In this document: positions 1-9,048 of the stretch, in pieces
Layout: the number at the start of each line of letters is the position of its first letter
Numbering within the stretch: position 1 is the first letter of the stretch
Source: Roseateles noduli
Lineage (GTDB): Bacteria; Pseudomonadota; Gammaproteobacteria; Burkholderiales; Burkholderiaceae_C
DNA: 64,000 nucleotides
NCBI GenBank assembly: GCA_002205125.1
Contig: NIOE01000010.1
Location: 1 to 64,000 of the forward strand
Direction: 5' to 3'
The notes under the pieces: generated by a model
Database searches by the model: none
What the model was told of the DNA's origin: nothing
Seen by the model: only the letters and a program-made list of their open reading frames with translations
Position numbers and translations under genes: made by a program

Positions 1-277
1 CCCAGGCCGACGACACCTGACCCCAGGCCGACGAAGCGATCGAGGCCACCTGTTGTGCGCTGAGTCCGCCGACCGCCGCGGGCGCCAGCCATTCCGGATG
101 CTTCAGGGCGGTGATCTGCGCCGCGGACATGGCGGCGACCTGGCCGCTGGTCAGGTACCCGTAGTGCGTCTGGTCGAGCGATGCGAGCGAGGCGGTGGGG
201 ATCTGCTGGATCTGGTCCGGCGTCAGCGCGGCGAAGGCGGCTTGGCTGAGGGCGTTGGGTTTGGTGAGGTCGGTCAT
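1..277 (-). CDS. Ala/Leu-rich repeat protein, N-terminal part; likely type I secretion cargo
   Basis: Only the first 92 codons lie in the window; the gene continues past base 1. The protein starts MTDLTKPNALSQAAF and closely parallels the start of the calpain-domain repeat protein at 4003-7551, including a shared IQQIPT motif, a QVAAM motif and a HPEWL/HPDWL element. It has no Sec signal peptide, as expected for type I cargo. The last visible residues begin a seven-residue direct repeat (SSAWGQV; 21-bp period, bases 1-34). The gene follows the HlyD-like gene on the same strand after a 124-bp gap. The secretion role is inferred from this context and the paralogy. Whether it also carries a protease domain cannot be seen here. 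Confidence 0.8.
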   Translation of the reverse strand, partial: MTDLTKPNALSQAAFAALTPDQIQQIPTASLASLDQTHYGYLTSGQVAAMSAAQITALKHPEWLAPAAVGGLSAQQVASIASSAWGQVSSAW

Positions 278-401
278 GGTGGATGGCTTCGAGGTGAGAA
301 GAGCGCACCGGTCGGCGCGCGCCGGAAGGTGTGACCCAGGGGCTCCGGTCACTCGGGAGGGGAAAGAGGAGGGGCGGGGAGACGGGGAAAGAGGGCCGGG
401 G

Positions 402-1745
402 TCAGCGCTCCCGCAGGCTTTCGCGCTGGTGCTGGATCAGCGGCGACAGCAGGTAATCGATGACGCGTCGCGTGCCGGTGCGGATGTCGACGCTGCCGCT
501 CATGCCCGGTCCGACCGGCATGCGCCGACCTTCGACGTCGAGGGCGGTCTCCTCGAGGTCCACCGTCACGGCGTAGATCGGTCCGCGCTTCTCGTCCTGC
601 ACGGCATCGCGCGAGACATGCGTGACACGGCCGCGCAAGGTGCCGTAGCGGGTGTAGTCGAAGGCGTCGATCTTCACGGCGACCTCCTGGCCTTCGCGCA
701 CGAAACCGACGTCCCGGTTCTCGATGAAAGCCTCGAACTGCACGTGACTGTCCAGCGGCACGATCTGCATCAGCGGCTGCGCGGCCGGGATGGCGGCGCC
801 GACGGTGTGCGTCGTCAGTTGCTGGACGGTCCCGTCGACCGGCGCACGCAGTTGCAGCAGCGACTGGCGCGCCGCGGCCTTGACCACGTCCTGGTGCGAG
901 GACTGCGTAACGCGGGCGGCCTCGGCCAGGCGGTCGTCCGCCTGCTTGCGTGTGGTTGCCGTCAACTCGCGCAACTGGCTGCGGGCCTGCGAGAGCTGGC
1001 CTTCCAGCTCGATGCGGGTCATCTTCCGCTGCAGGAAGGCGTCCTGCGCCACGTCGCGCGTCCGGGCCAGCTCCGCGTACTCGCGTTCCCGGTCGATCGC
1101 GATCGGCAGTGCGCCGGTGTAGCGCGCGATGTCCGTGGTGAGGTGATCGCGGCGGGCGGCATAGTCGTTCCAGGCGCTGGACAGGGACTGCTCGGCCTCC
1201 TGCCGGCGTTGCGCGGACATCTCGGCCAGCGCCGGCAGCCGCGGCGCGTGGCCCGTGTTCAATGCGTCGATCAGTGCGGTCTGGACGGCCACCTGCACGG
1301 CCGCCGCCTGGCGCTCGCCTTCGGCCTTGTCCAGCTCGCTGTCGACCTCGCGGTTGTCCAGCTCGATCAGCAGCTGCCCGGCGCGGACCTGCTGGTTCTC
1401 CGTGACGTGAAGGATGCGCACGCTCGCGACCTGCGTCGAGGAGATCGTCTTGGTCTCGCCGTTGACGGCCACCTTGCCCTGGCCGACCGTCACGATGTCG
1501 ACGCGGCTGAGGAAGGACCACGCCAGCGCCGAAGCGACGATCAGCATCAGGATGCGCGCCACCCAGCGGCCCGCGGGCGACACCGGACTGGCCTGCAGCG
1601 CGAGCGCCGCGGGCAGGAATTCGGCCTCGCGCGCGGTGCGCCGCGGCGTCTTGTCGGCGGCCTCGTGGCGCCAGGCCTCGCGGGCCGTGCCGATGTAGCG
1701 GGCGATCAGGTCGCCGGCTGCCTGGAGTCGGTACAGGACGCTCAT
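402..1745 (-). CDS. HlyD-family type I secretion membrane fusion protein
   Basis: This 447-residue periplasmic adaptor would link the inner-membrane ABC exporter to the TolC-like outer-membrane protein. One transmembrane helix lies near residues 61-79, with the N-terminus in the cytoplasm. A biotinyl/lipoyl-like half-motif (VRILHVTENQQVRAGQLL) follows near residues 108-125, then a long Ala/Gln/Glu-rich coiled-coil hairpin, and a C-terminal beta domain containing a GMSGSVDIRTGTR stretch typical of HlyD proteins. The ATG overlaps the stop of the ABC transporter gene as ATGA, so the two are translationally coupled. Length and layout are normal for the family. The cargo is inferred to be the repeat proteins on either side. 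Confidence 0.93.
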   Translation of the reverse strand: MSVLYRLQAAGDLIARYIGTAREAWRHEAADKTPRRTAREAEFLPAALALQASPVSPAGRWVARILMLIVASALAWSFLSRVDIVTVGQGKVAVNGETKTISSTQVASVRILHVTENQQVRAGQLLIELDNREVDSELDKAEGERQAAAVQVAVQTALIDALNTGHAPRLPALAEMSAQRRQEAEQSLSSAWNDYAARRDHLTTDIARYTGALPIAIDREREYAELARTRDVAQDAFLQRKMTRIELEGQLSQARSQLRELTATTRKQADDRLAEAARVTQSSHQDVVKAAARQSLLQLRAPVDGTVQQLTTHTVGAAIPAAQPLMQIVPLDSHVQFEAFIENRDVGFVREGQEVAVKIDAFDYTRYGTLRGRVTHVSRDAVQDEKRGPIYAVTVDLEETALDVEGRRMPVGPGMSGSVDIRTGTRRVIDYLLSPLIQHQRESLRER

Positions 1746-3910
1746 GCCGTCACCTCGTGGGCGCCGTGCTGCAGCGCATTCAGATGGGTGTAGATGCCTT
1801 GCGGATTCGCCAGCAGTTCCTGGTGGGTGCCGAACTCGGCGATCTCGCCGCGTTCCATGACCACGATCCGGTCGGCGTCGCGGACCGCCGAGAGGCGGTG
1901 GGCGATGATCAGGACGGTGCGCCCCTCGCAGATGGCGCGCATGTTGTCCTGGATGATCTTTTCGGACTCGTAGTCCAGGGCGCTGGTCGCTTCGTCGAAG
2001 ATCAGCACGCGCGGGTTGCCGATGAGCGCGCGGGCGATCGCGATGCGCTGACGCTGCCCGCCGGACAGGCCGGTGCCGTGCTCGCCGACCATCGTGTCGT
2101 AGCCGTCGGGCAGCGCGCAGATGAATTCATGCGCCCCGGCGAGCTTGGCCGCGCGGATCACGGCCTCGATGGGCAGCGCCGGGTCGATCAGCGCGATGTT
2201 CTCGCGGATCGAGCGGTTGAACAGCACGTTGTCCTGCAGGACCACGCCGACCTGGCGTCGCAGCGAGGCGGTGTCGACGACCGAGACGTCCTGGCCGTCG
2301 ATGAGCACCCGCCCGCGGTTGGGCACGTAGAGACGTTGCACGAGCCGGGTCAGCGTGCTCTTGCCCGAACCCGAGCGACCGACGATGCCGATCACCTGGC
2401 CCGGCTCGACCTGCAGGCTCACGCCGCGCAGCACGTCCGGCGCGTCGGGCTTGTAGCGGAAGGCGACGTTGTCGAATTCGATCGCCCCCTGCAGCCGCGG
2501 CAGGCGGGTCTTGGCGCCGGCGATCTCCGGCTGCGCGTTCAGCACGTCGCCCAACCGGGCCACCGAGATGCCGACCTGCTGGAAGTCGTTCCAGAGCTGG
2601 GCCAGACGCAGGATCGGGCTGGAGACCTGGCCGGCGAGCATGTTGAAGGCGACCAGCTCGCCCACGCTCAGCTTGCGGTCGATGACCAGCATGGCGCCCG
2701 CCCACATGATGGCCGCGCTCACCAGCTTGCTGATCAGCGTCACGCCGCTGCTGGCGATCGTGGCGATGTTGTTGACGGACTGGCCCGCCGTGACGTAGCC
2801 GGCCAGCTGCTGTTCCCACTTCTGGATCCAGCGCGGCTCCACCGCCATGGCCTTCACGGTGTCGATGCCGCTGATGGTCTCGACCAGGAAGGACTGGTTC
2901 TCCGATCCCTTGTTGAACTTGACGTCCAGCCGCGCGCGCATCATCGGCGTCACGGCCACGGACAGGATCAGGTACAGCGGGATCGACAGCGCGACGATCA
3001 GCGTCAGGGTCGGGCTGTACCAGAGCATCACGCCGAAGAAGATCACCGAGAACACCAGGTCCAGCACCAGCGTCAGCGCGTTGCCGGTGAGGAAGGAGCG
3101 GATGTTCTCCAGCTCCCGGATGCGGGCCACCGAGTCGCCGACCCGCCGGGCCTGGAAGTAGGCCAGCGGCAGCGCGACCAGGTGGCGGAACAGCCGCGCG
3201 CCCAGTTCGACGTCCAGCTTGTTGCTGGTGTGCGAGAAGACCCAGGACCGGATGCCGGTGAGCACGACTTCGAAGACGGTGGCGGCGATCAGCCCCACCG
3301 CGACCACGTCCAGGGTGCGCATCGCGTGGTTGACCAGGACCTTGTCCATGACCACCTGGAAGAACATCGGCGTGACCAGACCGATGAGCTGGATCACCAG
3401 CGAGATCGCCAGGATCTCGGTCAGGATGCGGCGGTAGCGGACGATGGCCGGGATGAACCAGGTGAAGTCGAACTTCGCCATGTCGCCCGCGAAGCTCGCC
3501 TTGCTCGCGAAATAGATCAGCGTGCCGGTCCAGCGGGCGAGGAAGTCCTCGACCGACAGGATCCGCGGCGCCTGGCCCGGATACTGGATCAGCAGCTGGG
3601 CCGGTTGTCCTTCCTGCTGGCGGTGCTGGGCGACGACGAGGTAGTCGCCCGTGCGCTTGTCCTTGGCGATCGCGGGCAGCGGCGCCTGCTGCAGGCGGTC
3701 CGGCGCCTGGCGCACGGCCTTGGCCTTCAGGCCCAGGGACTGGGCGGCCAGCAGCAGCGTCTGGCGATTGAACGGGTTGCTGCCGAATCGATGGCGCAGC
3801 TGGGCCTCGTCTGCCGCGACGCCGTGCAGCGACGCGATCGCCAGCAGGCATTGAAGGCCGGTGTCGGGCTTGGGAACGTCGGGGGCGATGTCCGTGATCG
3901 TCGTGTCCAT
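1742..3910 (-). CDS. HlyB-type ABC exporter with inactive C39-like domain
   Basis: This 722-residue protein has the three-part layout of type I secretion ATPases: an N-terminal C39-like domain (about 1-140), a six-helix membrane domain (about 160-440) and a nucleotide-binding domain with Walker A GRSGSGKS (Lys517), the LSGGQRQR signature, Walker B VLIFDEATSALD and the IAHRLS H-loop. The position of the C39 catalytic cysteine reads DTGLQCL; by alignment with HlyB it is Thr, so the domain should bind cargo rather than cleave a leader peptide. That fits exporters of large uncleaved substrates. The start is the ATG at 3910; reading upstream in this frame enters the unrelated repeat gene. It overlaps the HlyD gene by 4 bases. 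Confidence 0.95.
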   Translation of the reverse strand: MDTTITDIAPDVPKPDTGLQCLLAIASLHGVAADEAQLRHRFGSNPFNRQTLLLAAQSLGLKAKAVRQAPDRLQQAPLPAIAKDKRTGDYLVVAQHRQQEGQPAQLLIQYPGQAPRILSVEDFLARWTGTLIYFASKASFAGDMAKFDFTWFIPAIVRYRRILTEILAISLVIQLIGLVTPMFFQVVMDKVLVNHAMRTLDVVAVGLIAATVFEVVLTGIRSWVFSHTSNKLDVELGARLFRHLVALPLAYFQARRVGDSVARIRELENIRSFLTGNALTLVLDLVFSVIFFGVMLWYSPTLTLIVALSIPLYLILSVAVTPMMRARLDVKFNKGSENQSFLVETISGIDTVKAMAVEPRWIQKWEQQLAGYVTAGQSVNNIATIASSGVTLISKLVSAAIMWAGAMLVIDRKLSVGELVAFNMLAGQVSSPILRLAQLWNDFQQVGISVARLGDVLNAQPEIAGAKTRLPRLQGAIEFDNVAFRYKPDAPDVLRGVSLQVEPGQVIGIVGRSGSGKSTLTRLVQRLYVPNRGRVLIDGQDVSVVDTASLRRQVGVVLQDNVLFNRSIRENIALIDPALPIEAVIRAAKLAGAHEFICALPDGYDTMVGEHGTGLSGGQRQRIAIARALIGNPRVLIFDEATSALDYESEKIIQDNMRAICEGRTVLIIAHRLSAVRDADRIVVMERGEIAEFGTHQELLANPQGIYTHLNALQHGAHEVTA

Positions 3911-3960
3911 GGGGGTCTCGCGGCAGCCGATCGCGGGGGCGACCGGTCGGAAGTGGAGGG

Positions 3961-3993
3961 GCGCCGCGGGGCCGATGCCGGTCCCCGCGGCGC
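3961..3993 (-). terminator. Strong hairpin between cargo gene and ABC transporter gene
   Basis: A perfect 11-bp inverted repeat (GCGCCGCGGGG / CCCCGCGGCGC) with an 11-base loop starts about 10 bases after the stop of the repeat-protease gene and ends 51 bases before the ATG of the transporter gene. No T-run follows on the minus strand, so it is not a classic intrinsic terminator. It may instead be a 3' stabiliser or a partial attenuator that keeps transporter expression below cargo expression. Confidence 0.5.
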
Positions 3994-4002
3994 AGGGCGG
4001 CG

Positions 4003-7000
4003 TCAGTGCGCCTTGACCAGCGTGAACGGCGAATGCGTGCCTGCGTGTCCGTGCGCGCCTGTCGTCACCGGCGTGGGCACGTTGAAGCTCGCCATGGCCT
4101 GGACCAGGGGAGCGGCGCTGCCCGTCGACACCGGTGCCGGGGTCAGATAACCCGCATGCGTCGCGTCGGCGCGCTTGAGCGCGAGGTCGTGATGCGTCGC
4201 ATCCAGACCTTGGAGGGTCGCCTTCGTCATCTGGTTGACGCCGGCCGCCGGGATGGCGGCGAAGGCGTCGGCGGACAGGGCGTTGATCTGCGTGGCCGAC
4301 ATCCATCCCCAGGAGATGGCGATGGCAGGCACCTGGGCCGCGGTCAGTCCGCTGAAGCCGTCGGCGGACAACCAGTCGGGGTGCTCCATGGCCCCGATCT
4401 GCTGCGCGGTCATGGCGTGGATCGTCGAAGCGCTGAGACCGCTGCTCGCGCCGTAGGCCTCGATGTCCTTGATGGCCTGGGCAGGCAGGGCGGCGATGGC
4501 GGCCGGCGACATGGCGTTGATCTGCGCGGCCGACATATAGCCCCACGAGATCGAGACGGCGGGCACCTGCGCCGCGGTCAGTCCGCTGAACGCGTCGGCG
4601 GACATCCAGTCCGGATGCGCGATGGCGGCAACCTGTTGGGGGCTCAGCGCGGCCACAGTGGCGGCGCTCAGGCCACGGATCGCGGCCTCGGGGAGCTTCT
4701 GCAGGTCCGCCGGCGCCACGCCGGCCAGCGCCTGCGGCGACAGTGCGTTGACGTCCGCCGCGGTGACCTGGCTCCAGTCCGAGATCAGCACGGGCGCCGT
4801 CTTGATGTCGTTCGCATGATCGGCGTCGGCGCTGCGCAGGGCGATGCTGCGATGGGTCGCATCCAGCCCCTGGAGCGCGGCCGTGGTCATCTGGTTGATG
4901 CCGGCCGCCGGGATGGCGGCGAACGCCTCGGGGGACAGCGCGTTGAGCTGCGCGGCCGACATCCAGTACCACGAGATGGAGATGGATGGCACCTGCGCCG
5001 CCGTCAGGCCGCCGAAGGCCGCCACGGAGAGATGGTCGGGATTCGTGAGCGCGCCGATCTGCTGCGGCGTCATGGCGTGGACCATCGCGACGGACAGATC
5101 CTTGAGAATGTCCACCGACAGGTTCTTGATGGCCTCGATCGGCAGGGCGGCGACGGCGGCCGGCGACAGCGCGTTGAACCAGTCGGCGCCGAGGAAATAC
5201 CAGTCCGCATGAACGGACGGGATCTGTGCGGCCGTCAGCCCGCTCACGCCGGCGGGGCTGAGCCATTCGGGATGCGTCATGGCGGCGATCTGCGCCGTTG
5301 TCATCGCGCCCACGGTGGCGGCGCTGAGTCCCTGGTACTGGGACTGCGAGAGCGATTCGATCCACGCCACCGGCAGCGCCGCGATGGCCGGGGCCGACAG
5401 CGCGTTGAACCAGTCCGGGCCCAATGCCGAGAGCTGGTCCACGGACAGGCCGGCGATCGCCGACGCCGGCAACTGGTCCAGATGAGGCAGCGACTGCAAC
5501 TGCTGCGTGCTCCAGTGCTGCAGGGTGGCTGCGCTCAGTCCCTGGACGGCGGCTGCGGAGAGCTGGCTCAACTCCTGCGGCGTGATGGCGGCGATCATGG
5601 CCGGCGTCTGGCCGTTGATCCAGTCGGCGCTCACGCCCGACCAGACCACGCCGGCGAAGTGGGCGGCCGCGCTGCCGTAGTCCGCTGGCGTCGCAATCAC
5701 GCTGAACGCGCCGCTGCCGGCAATGGCGTCCAGTTCCTCCGGCGACAGCTCGAACACGAGGTCCGGGCTCCAGGGATTGCGGAAGATGAACTTGTGATTG
5801 GCCTCGTCGACGCCGATGACGGAGAACGCGTGACCGCCCACCAGGTTGGTTTTGCCGTCGCTGCCGGTCGACACCTTGTCGCTCGACGCGTAGCTGACGA
5901 GACCCGATCCGCTCTCCAGCGCGGCCCTGACCGCGTCCCAGGCCGCGGCGCCGCTCTGATAGTCGGTGTAGTCGTGTCCGCCTGCGATCGTCCTCAAGGC
6001 GTAGGCGGGAACGCCGCCGTCCAGCTGATCGGTCTGATTGGCCCACGGCGTGTCGTAGCCGTTGCCTTGCAGCAGACCGCTGGCGCAGGCCGACACGTAG
6101 GCTTCCTCGACCAGCCGCGCCCATCCGCCGGCGTCGGTGCCGGCGCCGTAGCCGGCGACCTTGCCGTCGACCGTGACGAAGACCGGATCGGTGCCGCCGT
6201 TGAAGAACTTGACGGCGTAGGTGCCGTTGCCGTTCGCGCTGATCAGGCCGTTGAGGCGCTCCGGCGCATCGGCAGCGATGTCTTCCAGCGACGAGATCAG
6301 CCAGCAGTCGCCGAGCCCGCCTTGCGCCAGCCCGTTCGTCGCCTGCTGGATGGAGCCGGCGAACAGCGGCTGGTCGGACACGTCCACGTAGCTGTCGGCG
6401 GTGGCGCTGTTGCTGCCCAGGAACCACTTGTCGACGGACTGCTTGAACGCGTCCGCGCTCATGTTCACCTGCACGCCGTCGCGGAGCATGCAGCCCATCA
6501 GCGACGACACGTAGCTCGGATCGCCGGTGACGCTCCGGGCCGAAGCCAGGGTGTTGTTGAAGGCGTCGAACTGGGCGGCGCTCAGTCCGCCGGCGCCGAT
6601 GCCGGCGGTCATCGACTGCAGCTTGGCCAGCACGCTGTCGTAATTGATCGAGGCGTCCTTCGACGCCATGTCGAGGTAGCCCGCGTGCACTTCATCCGCG
6701 CTCTTGAGGGCGATGGCGCGACGCGTGGCGTCCAGGCCCTGCAAGGCGGCCAGCGACATCTGGTTGATGCCGGCCGCCGGGATCGCGGCGAAGGCGTCCG
6801 TGGACAGGGCATTGAGCCAGCGCGCGCTGGCGGAATCCCAGTCCGTGGCGAGCTTGAGTTGCTCGGGCTTCAGCTTTGCGGCGGCCGACAAGGGCACCCA
6901 GTCGGTGTCGGCGATGGCCGCGAACTGGGCCGCGGTCATCGATTGGAAGCTGGCGTCGGGCAGGCCCCGGATGGCGGCGGCGTTGAGCTGCGCGATCGCC

Positions 7001-7551
7001 GACGGCGGAAGCGCCGAGAAGGCGGAAGGTGTCAACGCCTTCAGGTAGTCGGGAGACACCTTGCTCCAGGCCTGGGGCGCGATCGCGGCGATCGCAGCCG
7101 GGGTGAATCCAGCGGCGGCCGCCGGCGACAGGAATTCCGGGTGAACGAGGGCGGCCGCCTGCTGCGCCGTCATGGCGCCGACGTCCGCCTTGCCGAGACC
7201 CTTCACCGCCGCATCCGACAACTGGGCGATGCCCGCAGGCGGGATGCCGGCGAATGCGGCGGGAGAGAGCGCATTGAGCCAGTCCGCCGACATCCAGTAC
7301 CACGAGATGCCGATGGCAGCCACCTGCTGCGCGGTGAGACCGCTGACGGCCGCCGGCGGCAGCCAGTCGGGATGCGCCAGGGCCGCGATCTGCTGCGTCG
7401 TCATCGCGGCGACCTGCGTCTTCGTGAGCCACTGGTAATGGTTCTTGTCGAGTCCGCCGAGCGCGGAGGTCGGAATCTGCTGGATCTCGGCCACGCTCAG
7501 GGCGGAGAACGTGGCTTGATTCAAGGCGTTGGGATTGGTGAGGTTGGTCAT
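4003..7551 (-). CDS. Repeat protein with embedded calpain-like (C2) cysteine protease domain
   Basis: This is a 1182-residue protein. The centre (about residues 385-650) carries all three calpain catalytic signatures: QGGLGDCWLISSL with Cys416, GGHAFSVIGV with His574, and FRNPWS with Asn592. The spacing (158 and 18 residues) resembles eukaryotic calpains. Both flanks consist of degenerate Ala/Leu/Pro-rich repeats with recurring elements such as HPDWLS, GLTAAQVP, SISWYWMSA, NALSP.AFAAIPAAGINQM and ALQGLDATHR, making super-units of roughly 90 residues. There is no Sec signal peptide and there are no RTX GGxGxD nonapeptides. The gene lies between the TolC-like and ABC exporter genes on the same strand. 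Export by that system is inferred; the protease assignment is strong; the repeat family is not one I recognise. Confidence 0.85.
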   Translation of the reverse strand: MTNLTNPNALNQATFSALSVAEIQQIPTSALGGLDKNHYQWLTKTQVAAMTTQQIAALAHPDWLPPAAVSGLTAQQVAAIGISWYWMSADWLNALSPAAFAGIPPAGIAQLSDAAVKGLGKADVGAMTAQQAAALVHPEFLSPAAAAGFTPAAIAAIAPQAWSKVSPDYLKALTPSAFSALPPSAIAQLNAAAIRGLPDASFQSMTAAQFAAIADTDWVPLSAAAKLKPEQLKLATDWDSASARWLNALSTDAFAAIPAAGINQMSLAALQGLDATRRAIALKSADEVHAGYLDMASKDASINYDSVLAKLQSMTAGIGAGGLSAAQFDAFNNTLASARSVTGDPSYVSSLMGCMLRDGVQVNMSADAFKQSVDKWFLGSNSATADSYVDVSDQPLFAGSIQQATNGLAQGGLGDCWLISSLEDIAADAPERLNGLISANGNGTYAVKFFNGGTDPVFVTVDGKVAGYGAGTDAGGWARLVEEAYVSACASGLLQGNGYDTPWANQTDQLDGGVPAYALRTIAGGHDYTDYQSGAAAWDAVRAALESGSGLVSYASSDKVSTGSDGKTNLVGGHAFSVIGVDEANHKFIFRNPWSPDLVFELSPEELDAIAGSGAFSVIATPADYGSAAAHFAGVVWSGVSADWINGQTPAMIAAITPQELSQLSAAAVQGLSAATLQHWSTQQLQSLPHLDQLPASAIAGLSVDQLSALGPDWFNALSAPAIAALPVAWIESLSQSQYQGLSAATVGAMTTAQIAAMTHPEWLSPAGVSGLTAAQIPSVHADWYFLGADWFNALSPAAVAALPIEAIKNLSVDILKDLSVAMVHAMTPQQIGALTNPDHLSVAAFGGLTAAQVPSISISWYWMSAAQLNALSPEAFAAIPAAGINQMTTAALQGLDATHRSIALRSADADHANDIKTAPVLISDWSQVTAADVNALSPQALAGVAPADLQKLPEAAIRGLSAATVAALSPQQVAAIAHPDWMSADAFSGLTAAQVPAVSISWGYMSAAQINAMSPAAIAALPAQAIKDIEAYGASSGLSASTIHAMTAQQIGAMEHPDWLSADGFSGLTAAQVPAIAISWGWMSATQINALSADAFAAIPAAGVNQMTKATLQGLDATHHDLALKRADATHAGYLTPAPVSTGSAAPLVQAMASFNVPTPVTTGAHGHAGTHSPFTLVKAH

Positions 7552-7653
7552 GGCAACACGGGCAAAGGGGTGGAAGAAGCGTTCCGGGCGGAGCGCGACT
7601 GCGGGCGCGCGGTCGGCGTCATGGCCGCCGCGATGGCGGACTGAAGGGGGAAT

Positions 7654-9048
7654 TCAGCGGGCGGGGAATGCGGCCGGCTGGACGGATGCGATATCCGTGT
7701 TGCCTTGCCATTGGCCGATATCGGCCAGCAGTTTCAGACGCGCCGCATGCCACAGCGATTCGCACTGCGCCTGGGATTCCAGGGCGTCGCCGAGGGCGTT
7801 CTGGGCGTTGATCAGTTCCAGGATGTCGCCGACACCGCGTTGATAACGGTTTTCCGCGGATTCCAGGCCGGTGTTGGCGGTATCCAGCAATTGCTTCGAC
7901 GAATCCAGGGAGGCCCGGGACGATTGGATATCCGCGACGGCGGTGACGAGTTCGCTCAATACCTGCTGTTCGGCGTCGGTGACCTGGGCCTCGGAGCTTC
8001 TTGCCTGCGCCTGGGCGCGCTGCACCTGGTATTTGTTGGAATATCCGTCGAATATCGGAATATTCAGGGTGAACCCGGCGGAGACCGTGCTCGACCTGCC
8101 GGCCGCGGCGCCCTGGCTCGACGACCCATTGCGCTGGTGGGACAGGCTGAAATCAATGGTGGGTCGACCCTGGGAGAGCGTCGCGGAGACCTTGCGCGCG
8201 TCGGCGTCGCGTTGCGCCCGGGCGGCCAGGATGGCCGGGTGATGCTGCCGGGCTTCGTCGAGCAGCGTGGCCAGGTCGGGCGTCGGCGCGTCGTTGTCGG
8301 ACTGCCCACGCGCCGGCAGGGTCAGCGGCGTCCCCACGGGCGCGCCGATCACGTAGCCGAGCGACGAGAACGCCTTGTCCACGTCCGCCTGGGCGCGTTG
8401 ACGGGACAGGCGGGCGCGGGCCAGGGCGGTCTCCGCCTGGAGTGTGTCGCTGCGGCCGGCGATGCCGCGTTCCTCGCGCCGCTCGGCGGCCGCCAGCGTG
8501 CGGGCCGCCTGGCGGGCGGCCTGCTGGCGGGCTTCCAAGGTGGCCCGTGCCTGCAGGGCTGCGAAATAGGCCTGGACGGTTTCGCCGACCGTCTTGCGCA
8601 CGGCGTCGTCACGACTGGCGACCGCCGCCGCCAGCAGGCTGTCCGCGGCAGACTGGTTGGCTGCCCGCTCACCGAAGTCGAACAGGCGCCAGTTCACGCC
8701 GACGGATCCGCCCAGTCCCCGCATCCGGCTGGTCGGATCGAAGGCGCCTGGCGTCCGGGTGGTGGTGTCCTGCGCGAGGAGGCTGGCGTTGACGGTAGGC
8801 AGCGAGGCGGCGCGGGCGATGCCGACTTCGGCAGTGCGCGCCTGGACGGATTGCCACGCCGTCGATGTCTTGATGTTGCGGCAGAGTGCGGCATCGATGG
8901 CCGCGGTCAGCGTCAGCGGCCCGTCTGAGGCGACCGGAACATCGCATCCGGGAAGGTCCGCGCCCCACGCGGAGTGGCCCAGCAGGAGCCAGGCGATGGC
9001 GGCGATACCCGTGGAGCGTCGCCAGTGCCGGATGAATCGTGCGTCCAT
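7654..9048 (-). CDS. TolC-family outer-membrane efflux/secretion protein
   Basis: This 464-residue outer-membrane channel protein would complete the tripartite type I secretion machine. The N-terminus has a basic stretch, a hydrophobic core and a cleavage-like site (HSAWGAD), a normal signal peptide. The body is mostly Ala/Gln/Arg-rich helix arranged in two internal halves, each with the TolC-type pattern; the second half includes SAENRYQRGVGDILELINAQ, the usual family signature. It is the first gene of the minus-strand secretion cluster and lies 102 bases upstream of the repeat protease. Multidrug efflux use is possible for this family, but the neighbours favour protein secretion. Confidence 0.92.
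   Translation of the reverse strand: MDARFIRHWRRSTGIAAIAWLLLGHSAWGADLPGCDVPVASDGPLTLTAAIDAALCRNIKTSTAWQSVQARTAEVGIARAASLPTVNASLLAQDTTTRTPGAFDPTSRMRGLGGSVGVNWRLFDFGERAANQSAADSLLAAAVASRDDAVRKTVGETVQAYFAALQARATLEARQQAARQAARTLAAAERREERGIAGRSDTLQAETALARARLSRQRAQADVDKAFSSLGYVIGAPVGTPLTLPARGQSDNDAPTPDLATLLDEARQHHPAILAARAQRDADARKVSATLSQGRPTIDFSLSHQRNGSSSQGAAAGRSSTVSAGFTLNIPIFDGYSNKYQVQRAQAQARSSEAQVTDAEQQVLSELVTAVADIQSSRASLDSSKQLLDTANTGLESAENRYQRGVGDILELINAQNALGDALESQAQCESLWHAARLKLLADIGQWQGNTDIASVQPAAFPAR

Noticed and set aside
1742-3910. Active C39 peptidase (bacteriocin/peptide exporter)
   Set aside because: The catalytic cysteine position is Thr in the DTGLQCL motif and no double-glycine leader peptide gene is seen, so an HlyB-like non-cleaving exporter fits better.
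4003-7551. RTX (GGxGxD) calcium-binding repeats in the cargo protein
   Set aside because: No GGxGxD nonapeptides are present; the repeats are Ala/Leu/Pro-rich, so it is not an RTX protein.
4006-7644. A 1212-codon plus-strand frame with Arg/Gly/Asp repeats
   Set aside because: It is the mirror of the repeat protein on the minus strand; the repeats in it are only the complement of the real ones, and the minus-strand frame has the calpain motifs.
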